Shown in pieces: positions 45,144-56,139 of a stretch of DNA of 64,000 bases; positions within the stretch are counted from its first letter, which is position 1; each line of letters begins with the position of its first letter. A program made the position numbers and the translations under genes. Under the pieces are notes generated by a model, which was not told where the DNA came from, ran no database searches, and saw only the letters and a list, made by a program, of their open reading frames with translations. Source of the stretch: Sclerotiophoma versabilis (taxonomy: Eukaryota; Ascomycota; Dothideomycetes; Pleosporales; Didymellaceae); contig JAAROD010000049.1 in assembly GCA_012274445.1 (NCBI GenBank), positions 1,488,001 through 1,552,000 of the forward strand, written 5' to 3'.

Positions 45144-45662
45144 GAACACTGGCCGCATTCTGGAGCCGTCTGGAAGCATTTTGTGAGAGACCAAGCCATG
45201 TTTCCTTCGCATACCCTGTCGCGAGTATTTTTGTTCATAAGCACATCCATGGTGTTATGGTGTTCCATATCGTATATACCTGATACTGCACGAATCTAAT
45301 GTCTGGTTGGACCTGGGGTGTATCCAAGCGACCATAGTGAGGCGAGAGAATCAGACATCTTACTTGACAATTCATCTTGAAGATGTTAGATGGCTGACAT
45401 TCTGTACCATTCAACACCCAACTGAATCCTAATTCCGTGTGCAAATGATTATAATTGAACACGACGAATAAAAGACTACGATTATCTCAACAGGTTAGTG
45501 CGTTGTCATTGAATTCTTCCCGCATGTTGGTCATGTCCGCGGCCAACCCCAGCCCTGTCGGCGCGGAGAATCTTTTTTAGGTTTAGGGTTGGCGCATCTC
45601 CAAAGTTTCCCATCGCGTCTACCAGCACCCCCAACCTTACCTCCAGCGCCCATACATCCACA
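45144..45662. other. intergenic
   Basis: 519 bp holding the membrane hydrolase 3' region and the mL54 promoter; AT-richer than the flanks. No gene seen. Confidence 0.55.
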
Positions 45663-46461
45663 ATGATCTGCCGAACCTGCCTGCGGGCCTCCCGCACTCT
45701 CGCCCCCTCGTCACGGCGCTTCCTCTCCTCCACCCCAGCTCTCGCAAACGCAACACCCGTCTCCTCGGCCTCTACACCCACACCACGCCAGGGCTCGCCA
45801 ACATCCTCGCACGCCCCCCCGGCCGCTACATCGAGCGCGGCTGCACAGCCTTTCAGTGCGCCGCTGACGCCGAAGCCAGCGCCAGCGATCGAGAAGCATG
45901 CGGCCAAGGTTGCGGAGAAGAAACCCACCCCGTTGGTGAAGAGCTCGGTGCCAGCGGGCACGCCGCTGAAGGGCCTGAATTTCGAGAAGAACAAGCAGGA
46001 CCCGGTGGCGCTGGCGGATGATGAGTATCCCGCGTGGCTGTGGACGATCTTGCAGAGGCAGGAGGATAAGGGAGATGTTGGAGCTGTGGGAGACTTGTTC
46101 TGTATGTCGTTCTTCTTCTGTGTTTGCGCTGCATTCCGCCGAGCCGCCTTGTACATCACAATAGTTACTGGCTGCGGCGGAGATTGCGCACTAGAGTATC
46201 AGCGCTGACAACGTGACAGCGAAATCTAAGAAACAGCGTCGACTCGCCGCCAAGCGTCTCCGGAAGGAACAGGCGATGAACCCCGAGCTTCTCACGCCCA
46301 AGGTCCCGCTGTACGAGCAGACGGTCGATTTGCCCGCTGGAGACGGTAGTTTGGAGGGCGCGGTCGAGGCAGCCGGTGCTCGAGAGGAGCTGACCAAGGC
46401 GATGAGGGACAAGAGGAGGGCAAGCATCAAGGAGGCCAACTTCCTAAAGGCCATGGGTTAA
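45663..46461 (+). CDS. mrpl37: mitochondrial large-subunit ribosomal protein mL54 (Mrpl37)
   Basis: Exons 45663-46101 and 46220-46461, intron 118 bp, 226 residues. The presequence is MICRTCLRASRTLAPSSRRFLSS, then a long Ala/Pro/Thr/Ser linker to about residue 90. The family core is SSVPAGTPLKGLNFEKNKQDPVALADDEYPAWLW, typical of mL54. The junction gives GDLFSKSKKQRRLAAKRLRKEQ, the rRNA-binding basic helix. It is a structural component of the 54S mitoribosome subunit in the matrix. The Ala/Pro linker is longer than in yeast. Confidence 0.93.
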
Positions 46462-47446
46462 AGAGCTGTTTGAGGAATGAGGCAGGACACAAGGCACGAG
46501 TCGAGTGGAAATGTGTATACTATGGAAGAAGAGAGAGAGAGAGCATGTATTATACAAGCTATGAAAGACTCGCATAGCATTGCAAACAGGGCACCAGCAC
46601 CGATAAGCCACTATCGTCGTATTGGCACATACAGCACGAGTACGATGGACGTGAACGATTGACATGTTCAGACTCAACAGATTCAAGTCTAGTCCAACTT
46701 TGACACGAGGGGAGAAAACAAAGTCCATCAACGCCTGAACCAGGCGCGACCACTACCAGATCCACATTACCATAACTTTTTAGACTGTAGTTCACCAGAG
46801 ACAGACACCAGACATCAGACACCAGACCTCTTCCTGCCCAACTCAGGCCCTGCATCTGCCGCGCTGCGTCCCGGTTCTGCAACACGAGATGTGTCTGTCG
46901 GAGAGGTCACGCTCCGGGGGTTAGATTGCTGAGGTGCGATGTTGAGGCTTACTCAGCTCAGTTATCGCACGGGGTCGGTTATATCATGTATCACTGCTGT
47001 GTATCACTGCGGTGCATCACCGTCGTGCATGACTGACTCATCAACTCGGAACACTATATGTTTGTATCTTTTTTGATTCTCCTCCTACGTGCATCTACAT
47101 AGAGGTGCATGTGACCCTAGATTTCGTCGACATCGTGACAAAGTAACGCAAAGAAAGAGCGGAAGAGCGCGTGTCTGTGTCTCCCCCAACCGCCGTTCGC
47201 GATGCAGAAACGCGTATCCAGTCGTTGCTGCCGCGGCGGGCGGAAAGTGTGTGAATAGTGATTACGAATGAAGGTGGAGAATGGAACGGGGAGTAAGCCG
47301 TCGAGCGAAGTATGCACAAAGAAATATGTGGCCGGAAATATCGGGGGGCGTCTAGAGGTATCAAACCGCAGTCTTGAAGCTGCCAAGGAGAGCGAAGGAG
47401 CGAAGGAGCGCAGAGCTAGGAGAGGGTGTGGATGCGATGCCAAAAG
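46462..47446. other. convergent intergenic
   Basis: 0.99 kb between the stops of mL54 and the Ser-rich gene. A short imperfect repeat of TATCACTGC/GCATCACCG words lies at about 46984-47035. No gene supported. Confidence 0.55.
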
Positions 47447-48331
47447 CTAGATCCACGCCATCTTTGGCACTGCCATCAGCGTACTGAACAGCGGCTGGAC
47501 CTCAGCTAGATAGTCGGCCGCGCAGAACGTCGCGAGGTTGCGCTTGCGCATCGTCTCCAGATCGGCCTGCTCTTCGGCTGACCGCGCAACGCCGCTAAAC
47601 TCCTCAACCACCTCGTTCAACTGCTCCAGCTCGGCGCCAAACGGGTGCGGATGCGGAGGCGCTGACGCCTCGGCCTCCTCGCTCACCGTCGGAATCGCAA
47701 TGTTGAACATGTCCATGGAACTCCGCTGCTCGCGCAGTGATCCGAGCGAGCCGCGTGAGCTGATGCTGGTCCCCCGCGACGACAGGTTCTGCATGCTCCG
47801 CTTCTGCGCAAGTTGCACGTGAGCACGCTTACTGTGGGACAGCGCGCGCTGGGGGATTGCAGGGACGGGCTCCGTGGGTTCCGTGGGGTGCTCTTTAACC
47901 TGGCTGAGGGAGTTGGTCGAGGCTGATTTGCGAAGCGACTTGCCGTTGGGCGCGGGGAAGTAACCGGAGAGATGGTTGAGCGGAGGCGAGGTGGGCGAGG
48001 ATTCCACGGACGAGGCATCAGTCAGGGTGTCCCGCGAGCCTTGAGACGAGGCACGCGAGCGGCCGGAGATGCTACGGTCTGAGTCGTCGGCGGAAGAGTG
48101 AGTTGATCTTGCGGAGGAGGCAGCGCGCATGGCAGCAAAGTCCATGGTGGCAAGGTCCGGGGCGTCGTAGACGAGCGTGTTTGTTGTTGACAGCAGAGCT
48201 ATGGGGAGAGAAATCTGGTTGCGATCGATTTGCAGAGTTGGGTTCTTGACGCTCTTGCTGCGTGAGGGCATGGTTTCCTCAGGCGCGGCGGTGCGCTTCA
48301 TGCGCTTGGTCATGGCGCGGGCGAGAGACAT
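47447..48331 (-). CDS. Ser-rich protein of unknown function
   Basis: Single exon, 294 residues. The N-terminus is basic (AMTKRMKRTAAPEE, SRSKSVKNP). The middle is a disordered Ser/Arg/Pro tract with many RxxS-type sites (RSRASSQGSRD, SSRGTSISSRGSLGS), which could be phosphorylated or bind 14-3-3 proteins. The last about 65 residues (FGAELEQLNEVVEEFSGVAR through LATFCAADYLAEVQPLFSTLM) form a predicted helical region that looks conserved in style. No known domain is recognised. The frame is long and ends in an ordered helical segment, which argues that it is real. The upstream 2.1 kb is empty, so an unusually long leader is possible. Confidence 0.7.
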   Translation of the reverse strand: MSLARAMTKRMKRTAAPEETMPSRSKSVKNPTLQIDRNQISLPIALLSTTNTLVYDAPDLATMDFAAMRAASSARSTHSSADDSDRSISGRSRASSQGSRDTLTDASSVESSPTSPPLNHLSGYFPAPNGKSLRKSASTNSLSQVKEHPTEPTEPVPAIPQRALSHSKRAHVQLAQKRSMQNLSSRGTSISSRGSLGSLREQRSSMDMFNIAIPTVSEEAEASAPPHPHPFGAELEQLNEVVEEFSGVARSAEEQADLETMRKRNLATFCAADYLAEVQPLFSTLMAVPKMAWI

Positions 48332-50455
48332 GATGTACGATTAATGCCGAATAGATTTGATAGATGTCGGCGTGCTGTTGATCAAGTCCGGAGCCTCGGA
48401 TTGTTAGGGCCGGCAATTCTGTTCAATGTTGTGGTTGGTTGCTAGTCAACGAGTGCAGGAATGCGGGGGAGTAAGTCGTGGATAAATTGCTCCTGATGAT
48501 AGCACGAGGGCGAGATGTCGGTTGGTAAGAATTGAGCGAGTAAGCCAAAGGGGTTTGTCGTACGGCCAGTGAAAGACTTCTGGAAGGGATGTCTGCTGTC
48601 TGATTACGCTTACGCAGTGTCGAGGACGTGTGAGGGCTGGAGTTGCAGATGTCCTAATTGGGAATCGGGCTTGTGATACAAAGGGTCGCGGGATGCAGCC
48701 TTGTGATTCGAAAGATCCGATGGGTTCCAGGAGTGAGGGTCGAGTTTTGGAGGAGTTTGATATTCTTTGTTTTGGTGTGTTATGGAGTGTTGATACTGGC
48801 TAGCAGCGCGTGACGGTCAAGGGTAATGAGAGGGAGGGTCGAAATAAAGCAATCTGTCAAAGAGCGTAGTGGGAGTCCAGCTGGGAGCGTGTGCCGTAAG
48901 GAGTGTCGACACCGGGCCGCGACAAGGAGTGAGTGGATGTTGCAGTGAAGTCAACAAGAAGCAAGGCGAGAGAAGGGACAGAAGGCTGAAGAAAAGGGCA
49001 GTGCGACCAGGGCGTTCGCGTAGAAAAGCTGAGCAGCGCCAGCGACAAGCCGCGTTGACCTGTCTGCAAAAGATTGGGTCAAGATTTGACGGGGGTGGGC
49101 CAGGAACCAGCAGCGGCCAGCGAACGGCATCGCGCACTGGGCATGGAGCGCCGCGTTAGTGGCGTGGGCAATGCCCGGGCAGGTTAGCCTCTGCTGTGTT
49201 TTGCTCGACTGTCGGGTGCGAGCGAATGGGAAGCGGGCGTATGGGGCCGAGTGAATGAATGCTAGCGCCAACGTGTTCCAGGTATGTTGGGGTTGGCCTG
49301 TCCCGTGCAGCGGTTGGGCCACTTGGAGCCGATTGTTTCAACACTGCGGATCAATCGCAGCCAGGCACCAAGCCCATGTCCTGATGAAGGGACGCTGGTG
49401 CGAGGCAGCATTGACGACTGATATTGACAGACGCTGGGCGAGCAGAGGAAATGGCCGGCCACAGTTGCACAGTGTCGACCACTGCCTCTTGCGCCAGGTA
49501 CCGTGGAACACTTCACTGCAATGCGGCGAGCCTGCCGTCTTTGGCCCGTCTCCAGTCAACGAACTGTGGTTGCGTCGAGCCGCAGAACCTTGTCTCTGTA
49601 GCGTCAAGGACGCCCAAGGTTTCCTCGGTGACGTCCGGCCGTACCTTGCAGTCGCGCGCATCAACATGCGCCGACGTGTCTGTCCCTGGACTGTCTGCAT
49701 CTAGCACCATCACTCGGCCTTGCCTTGTAGCTGCAACCTGAACGGCGGCTGTTGGTTTCGAAACAGCAGCATTCACAAAGAAAGTGAGCCGAGCAGACAT
49801 CCATCTCGTTTCTCATACCCGCGCACCTCATTGTCTCCCATGGCCCAGAACAACCTGAGGCACCACGACCCACATCGTTCCCGGCCTGACCCGCAACAGG
49901 ATCTGCCGCTACACTTTCTTCATCGCCGAACGAGACTGACTGATCGATATTCGTCGTATCGCGAACGCTTGACGGTGCCAGCAAATTGCGCAATGACACC
50001 TCGTTTGTGCTGACGACCATCTTTCCAACCCCGTTCTGACCACGAAGAGCAGGCTCGGAAGCATGTTCCAAATAAGGACGCAGATCGCCATGACAGGTGA
50101 AATGAGCAGGATCAAAATAAGCAAGGGCATGGGTCAATCGAAGCACTATTCCTGAAACGTGTGCGGCTCAAGGCGTGCGATCATGACGGCGCTCAGGTGT
50201 CGAGAATGAAGCAGAACTCACTAGGTATTTGACAGCCGCTGCGCCATTGACATCAGCCAGGAAACCATGTGGCTGCTTTAGGGGTCTAAGTGAAGCACAC
50301 GGGTTGATCACACCTGCCTGCACTTGCTCCAGGATGTAGACTCATCGAGCTCTCTCAGCATCAGCAGGCAGAAGGTGGTTGGTTAGGGGTGGGGTGGCAA
50401 AGGGTGGTGTTTCTCCTCTATGGAATCCCGATCCTATCATTGACTTTGTGGGTAT
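48332..50455. other. long intergenic, no supported gene
   Basis: 2.1 kb between the Ser-rich gene's start and the pwp1 stop. Open frames up to 161 codons exist on both strands (for example 49661-50146 minus) but overlap each other and lack motifs. Confidence 0.5.
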
Positions 50456-52120
50456 CTATTCCTCCATCGACTCCCAGCCCTTCTCCTGCTCTCCCTCGTC
50501 TTCGTCAGCGCTCTCGCCCTCATCAGTATCCGAGTCTGTGTCAGACTCCTCCAAGCCAACAAGCCTCTCCTTTCCACCAGGCTTCATCTGCGGCACCTTG
50601 CTAGCGAACGCCGCACGAACCGCTGCGTTGGTGCTGGTGTCCCAGATCTGGACTGATCCTTTGCTGCCTGCAACAGCCAGACGGAACCCTACTTCCTTGT
50701 CTGGGGCGAATGATGTCGAGAACACTCTGCCAACGCCCAGGTCTCGCGATACTACCATGCTTGGCCCACTCTCTTGCACGTTCCAGAGCTTGACCTGCTT
50801 GTCGGTCGAGCCTGTTACCAGGAAGCCAGGAATGATGGGGTTGATGTCAAACGAGGAGATGGACTCGTCGTGGGCTTGAAGTACCCAAGCAGGCTTCGAC
50901 TGCGAAGGGTCCGCGGGCGCCATACGTGTGTCGTGATAGTGGATCATGCCGTTCTCCGTGGAGATCTGATACTGTTAGCCAACGTTCCTTCAAAGTTGCG
51001 ATGTACACGTACGTAGAAGTAGTTAGGGTCGTGTGGGTTCCACCTGACTGCCTCAACATCACTCTCGACACCCCACCGTGGCACCTTTGCCTCGGGTGCT
51101 CGCATGTCTGCCGCGACCACTGTGCGATCGTAACTGCCGCTGAGTAGCACTGTGGACTCGACTGGATGCCACGCGACAGAGCACACCTTATCTGTGTGGT
51201 ATGTGTACGACTTTGCGCACTTGGTGGTGTTCAGGTCCCACAGCTTGACAGTCTTATCGGCAGATGAGGAGGCAAGCAAGTTCCTGTGCTGGCGGTTGGC
51301 TGCGAGAGAAAGGACGGAATCCACGTGGAAGTTGTCGTTGGCCTTCTTCGACTTCTTCTTCTTCTTCTTCGGTTTGTCTGCATCCTCGGAGCCCTGACCG
51401 AGAACAGCGTCTGGGTACATGCTGTCGACGACGTCCAAGTTCCAGAGCTCAATGTCAGGGTCCATGGTACCGATTGCGACAGTGTTGCCTTTGCCGTTCT
51501 TCGAAGCAGCCGATTTGCCTACAGGCAGATCCAACCACTCGACTGCCAGCGGGATGGCGGGCAGCATGATGTCGTGGTGCACGTAGAGGTTGTCGTCCTC
51601 ATCTTCGTAAACGTAGACTTCCAAATGCGCGACCTCGTCCTCTATGCGACCAGCCAGAACCAGGTTGTCTGTAGCGAGAATCTGGAGCTCTTCCCGCTCC
51701 TCGTCGTCCTCCTCGTCGGCGCCCTGCATGGTGATGTACGGGTCGTCTTCGTCATTCTCATGGAACACAAGGTTGTTGGCGTTGCCGAACATGGCCATGG
51801 TGTCGCCAGCAGCCTCGTCAACCTCGTCATCGTAATGCTCGAGGTCGTACTCGGCGAGGTCGTCGTCGTCGTCGCTGCGGCACGTTAACAGACAGGAACT
51901 TGGGCCACGTGGTCCAAACGCACTCGTGGTTCTTCGACTTGGACTTTGCACTGCTCTTGCCATTCTTTTCAGCTTGCGCCTCTTCGAGATCTTCCTTGGC
52001 GTCGTCGAGCTGCAGCTTCGCCAGCTGGGATATGCGCTCGTACTCGTCCTCGTCGAACTGGTACTTGTCCGGGAAGGGGGCCGCAAAGCCGCGCGGCACC
52101 CATGTTGTCGCTGTGATCAT
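50456..52120 (-). CDS. pwp1: WD40 ribosome-biogenesis protein Pwp1
   Basis: Exons 52120-51924, 51874-51013 and 50965-50456, introns 49 and 47 bp, 522 residues. The start at 52120 gives MITATTWVPRGFA, matching yeast MISATNWVPRG. An in-frame ATG two codons upstream (52126) has no homology support. Acidic tracts (DDDDDDLAEYDLEHYDDE, EEDDEEREE) precede the beta-propeller. WD repeats include DPDIELWNLDV, LLASSSADKTVKLWDLN, VCSVAWHPVESTVLLSGSYDRTV, FLVTGSTDKQVKLWNVQ and SVQIWDTS, ending in an acidic tail. Lys-rich KPKKKKKKSKK is a nuclear/nucleolar signal. Pwp1 is needed for pre-60S / 25S rRNA maturation. It shares a very short divergent promoter with prp16. Confidence 0.95.
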
Positions 52121-52284
52121 AGACATGCTGCTGTATGTTCGAGGCGCAATGCACGAACTTTTGGGCGGGGAACTCAACTTTTCGACATGGAATTATTTTA
52201 GCGTGGTTTTCTTATCGATATGCAATTCACCCATCGCGGACCCCCGAGCGCGTCACACCTGCCATTCCTCACTACTCCACCACA
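52121..52284. promoter_or_regulatory. compact divergent promoter pwp1 / prp16
   Basis: Only 164 bp separate the two start codons. The prp16 frame is open upstream through this spacer to an ATG at 52135, but that 50-codon extension is not family-like and would overlap the pwp1 leader. Confidence 0.5.
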
Positions 52285-55233
52285 ATGGAGCGCGCGCACA
52301 GCCCCAAGCGGCGCAAGCTCGACGACGAGGAATACTCGATTGCGCCGCAGCCCAAGTTCCGCAAACCGAACCGCCCTCGTGACCGCGACCGCGACCGCGA
52401 CCGGGGTGGAGCGCAGAACGGCAATGGCGCAGAAGCTCCCCAGAGGCCCTTCGGTGGGCCGGAGCCGCTGGTGGATGAGTTCGACTCGATGGCGCTGGAC
52501 CGCGACTGGTACGGCGGGGAAGAAAACGGGCACACGTTTGGCGACGACTCCCACAACCCATTCGGCGGCGCCGAGAGCTCATGGCTAGATGCCCAACGAG
52601 AGGCCGCTCTGACCGAGAAGAAGTTGAACAACCGCGCGAGTATGCGGGCACAGCAGAAGCAAAAGGACGTCGACGCATGGGAAACGAACCGAATGCTGCA
52701 GTCTGGCGTTGCGCAGAGAAGGCATTTCGACGATGACTTCAACGACGATGATGAAGCTACTCGCGTCCACATCCTGGTCCACGATCTGAAGCCCCCGTTC
52801 CTGGACGGCAAGAGGGTCTTCACCAAGCAAATTGACCCAGTCCCGGCTGTGCGCGATCCGCAGAGTGACATGGCTGTCTTCAGTCGCCGAGGCAGCAGAG
52901 TTGTCAAGGAGAAGCGGCAAGCGAAAGAGCGAGAGAAGCAGACCAAAGAAGCCACGAGTGCCAAGGGGACAACTCTGGGCAACATCATGGGTGTCAAGGA
53001 GGAAGACACAGACAGCGCCGCCCCCATGCCTGAAGATGCCGAGAAGAAAGGTGGTAGCAAATTCGCAGAGCATCTCAGCAAGCAGGAAGGCGCCAGCGCG
53101 TTCAGCAAGAGCAAGACTCTGAGGGAGCAGCGACAATACCTGCCGGCCTTTGCAGTGCGGGAAGACCTGCTGCGCGTAATTCGAGACAACCAGGTTACCA
53201 TTGTTGTGGGCCAAACTGGTTCAGGAAAGACGACACAATTGACACAGTTCCTTCATGAGGATGGCTATGGAAAATCGGGTTTGATCGGATGCACACAGCC
53301 TCGTCGTGTTGCCGCCATGAGTGTTGCTAAACGTGTCAGTGAAGAAATGGAAGTCAGACTTGGCGGTCTGGTTGGATACGCTATCCGTTTCGAGGACTGT
53401 ACCAGCAAAGAAACCAAGATCAAGTACATGACAGACGGCGTGCTGCTTCGAGAATCTCTGGTCGAACCTGATTTAGACAAGTACTCTTGCATCATCATGG
53501 ACGAGGCGCACGAGCGTGCGTTGAACACCGACGTACTCATGGGCCTCATCAAGAAAGTCCTGGCGCGCAGGAGGGACCTCAAATTGATCGTTACATCCGC
53601 CACTATGAACTCGGAACGCTTCTCTCGCTTCTACGGTGGAGCTCCCGAGTTTATCATTCCAGGTCGCACCTTCCCCGTCGACATTCAGTTCTCGCGTTCA
53701 CCATGTGAGGACTATGTTGACAGCGCTGTGAAGCAAGTTCTTGCTATCCATGTTTCTCAAGGTCCAGGTGATATATTGGTGTTCATGACTGGTCAAGAGG
53801 ACATCGAAATCACCTGCGAGCTCGTTGCAGAACGGCTGAAACTCCTGAACGACCCTCCCAAGATCAGCATCCTGCCCATTTACAGTCAGATGCCTGCAGA
53901 CCTACAGGCCAAGATCTTTGAACGGGCTGCGCCAGGTGTTCGAAAGGTAATTGTGGCCACAAATATCGCTGAGACGAGTTTGACGGTTGATGGCATCATG
54001 TACGTTGTTGATGCCGGGTTCTCAAAACTCAAGGTCTACAACCCCAAGATGGGTATGGACACTCTACAAATAACGCCCATCTCCCAAGCAAACGCCTCGC
54101 AACGTGCTGGTCGCGCCGGGCGCACAGGACCTGGCAAATGTTTCCACCTGTATACCGAACGGGCTTTCAGGGACGAGCTCTACATTCAGACCATTCCTGA
54201 GATCCAAAGAACCAACCTGGCCAACACCGTCCTTCTCCTAAAGTCCCTCGGTGTCAAAGACCTCCTTGACTTCGACTTTATGGACGCACCACCCCAAGAC
54301 ACCATCACGACCTCACTCTTCGACCTCTGGGCTCTTGGTGCCCTTGACAACATCGGCGATCTCACTACCCTTGGTCGTACAATGACAGCCTTCCCCATGG
54401 ACCCTTCGCTCGCAAAACTGATAATTACCAGCGTGGAGTACGAATGCAGCGAAGAGATGCTCACTATCGTTGCCATGCTGTCCGTCCCCTCCGTTTTTTA
54501 CCGCCCCAAAGAGCGTCAAGAAGAATCTGATGCTGCGCGCGAGAAGTTCTTCGTGCCTGAAAGCGATCACTTGACGCTTCTGCATGTCTACACGCAATGG
54601 AGAGTCAATGGCTACTCAGACAGCTGGTGCATCCGACACTTTTTGCACCCCAAAGCTCTGCGCCGAGGCAAGGAAATTCGCGACCAGATAAAGGACATTA
54701 TGGAGAAGCAGAAGATGCCTCTAGTCAGCTGCGGCACAGATTGGGATGTGATTCGCAAGTGCATCTGCTCGGGTTATTACCACCAAGCTGCCAAAGTCAA
54801 GGGCATCGGCGAGTATATCAACCTCCGCACTAGCGTCACAATTCAACTGCATCCCACCAGTGCACTCTACGGACTCGGTTACCTGCCTGACTTTGTCGTC
54901 TACCACGAGCTCATTCTTACAAGCAAGGAGTATATGTCCTGCGTTACCTCCGTCGACCCGCACTGGCTTGCAGACATGGGCGCGGTATTCTATTCGATCA
55001 AGGAGAAAGGTTACTCGGCAAGAGACAAGCGGGTGACCGAACGCGAGTTCAACCGCAAAGCGGAGTTGGAGGCTAAGATGGCGGAAGACAAAACAAGAGA
55101 GGAGCAAAGGATTGCTGAAGAAGAGAGTGGCCCAATGATCAAGAAGGCGGTGTTGGGTAAGAAGAAAGAGGATTACGACGGCGTTGTTAAGAGACCGGTC
55201 ATTGGCATGAAGAGCAAGTTCAAGCGGAGGTGA
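52285..55233 (+). CDS. prp16: pre-mRNA-splicing DEAH-box ATPase Prp16
   Basis: Single exon, 982 residues from the ATG at 52285. The N-terminal about 290 residues carry Prp16-specific text: DWYGGEE, DVDAWETNRML, VHILVHDLKPPFLDG, DMAVFSRRGS and TTLGNIMGVKEE. These separate it from Prp2, Prp22 and Prp43. Helicase motifs are complete: GQTGSGKT at about 309, DEAH at 406, SAT at 438, TNIAETSLT, and QRAGRAGR near 606, followed by the ratchet/OB-fold region ending KFKRR. Prp16 remodels the spliceosome after the first transesterification and proofreads the 5' and branch sites. There is an RD repeat (PRDRDRDRDRGG) near residue 32. Confidence 0.97.
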   Translation: MERAHSPKRRKLDDEEYSIAPQPKFRKPNRPRDRDRDRDRGGAQNGNGAEAPQRPFGGPEPLVDEFDSMALDRDWYGGEENGHTFGDDSHNPFGGAESSWLDAQREAALTEKKLNNRASMRAQQKQKDVDAWETNRMLQSGVAQRRHFDDDFNDDDEATRVHILVHDLKPPFLDGKRVFTKQIDPVPAVRDPQSDMAVFSRRGSRVVKEKRQAKEREKQTKEATSAKGTTLGNIMGVKEEDTDSAAPMPEDAEKKGGSKFAEHLSKQEGASAFSKSKTLREQRQYLPAFAVREDLLRVIRDNQVTIVVGQTGSGKTTQLTQFLHEDGYGKSGLIGCTQPRRVAAMSVAKRVSEEMEVRLGGLVGYAIRFEDCTSKETKIKYMTDGVLLRESLVEPDLDKYSCIIMDEAHERALNTDVLMGLIKKVLARRRDLKLIVTSATMNSERFSRFYGGAPEFIIPGRTFPVDIQFSRSPCEDYVDSAVKQVLAIHVSQGPGDILVFMTGQEDIEITCELVAERLKLLNDPPKISILPIYSQMPADLQAKIFERAAPGVRKVIVATNIAETSLTVDGIMYVVDAGFSKLKVYNPKMGMDTLQITPISQANASQRAGRAGRTGPGKCFHLYTERAFRDELYIQTIPEIQRTNLANTVLLLKSLGVKDLLDFDFMDAPPQDTITTSLFDLWALGALDNIGDLTTLGRTMTAFPMDPSLAKLIITSVEYECSEEMLTIVAMLSVPSVFYRPKERQEESDAAREKFFVPESDHLTLLHVYTQWRVNGYSDSWCIRHFLHPKALRRGKEIRDQIKDIMEKQKMPLVSCGTDWDVIRKCICSGYYHQAAKVKGIGEYINLRTSVTIQLHPTSALYGLGYLPDFVVYHELILTSKEYMSCVTSVDPHWLADMGAVFYSIKEKGYSARDKRVTEREFNRKAELEAKMAEDKTREEQRIAEEESGPMIKKAVLGKKKEDYDGVVKRPVIGMKSKFKRR

Positions 55234-56139
55234 CACCAGGTTCAGGATAGACCCTGACCGTTGGACAGATCAGAGTACAAACGTGTGGGCCGCGATTTAG
55301 ATCTGGGGTAAACACGGCAAGTTTGCATAATCATGGAGCATTTCGATCAACTTGATCACAAGATCACAGACTTTTCCACCGTTCGAGGTCTTACTCATAG
55401 CATTGCAATGCTGCTCACATTACAGCGAAGAGGCACACGCAGTTTCAAGCGATACTCAAGAAACCGAAGAGTCGCCTTCCCCAATCATCATATTATTTCA
55501 TACCCCACAAAGCCGTGGTTGTCTTGGCATCTGTTCGCTCCCGTGGCGCAAGCTGACACGCGAACGGTGCAACCTACTTGCATAGTCCAACCGTTCTTGA
55601 CCAGCATAGACCACGACTTATCTTGCAACATTCTCGCGTTCACTTCGCCCGTCTTGACGGCTGACCGATGGCGCTCTATCGCCAGTGACCTCCCTTATCA
55701 GCCACATCGCTGGTGTAGTCTGCTTTTCCGCGAATCTCACAACCTTCCACCCACGTTCGTACTTGTGCAGGTAGTATCTGACATGATGGGCTCCTTTCTG
55801 CTGCAAGTAGCCACATCAAGTAACAGGCTCGAACGAACGTGGCAGCCATCGTATGCTAGACAGTAAACATGGAACGATAAATGGTTCAATGCGACTTGCG
55901 CGATCGGTGTCCAGTCAAGTTAGCCTTGTGCTTTAACCCTCTGTGTGACACCCATCGTTCCCGCCAGTTCCATCACATATCACACAAGCTTACGCCGCGC
56001 GTTTCACCAGCGGTTTTGATATTTCTTCTTTCTTCGTTCTTTTGATCGATACCAGCAATATCGCGCATAGACCTTCGAAGAACTCTAATACATACCCCAC
56101 CGTAGGCTCGAGGCAGATAGTCGCCAGACACGCGTGACC
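55234..56139. other. intergenic, no accepted gene
   Basis: 0.9 kb between prp16 and the receptor-like gene. A 177-codon plus frame (55333-55866) lacks any domain and was not accepted. Confidence 0.5.

Noticed and set aside
49661..50146. 161-codon minus-strand frame in the 2.1-kb gap.
   Set aside because: No domain or homologue recognised, overlapped by other frames, and no splice-supported extension.
52135..52284. Upstream in-frame ATG that would lengthen Prp16 by 50 residues.
   Set aside because: The added text is not like any Prp16 N-terminus and overlaps the pwp1 leader. The ATG at 52285 has family-typical sequence after it.
55333..55866. 177-codon plus-strand frame between prp16 and the receptor-like gene.
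   Set aside because: No domain, signal peptide or clear start context, and its composition resembles non-coding sequence.
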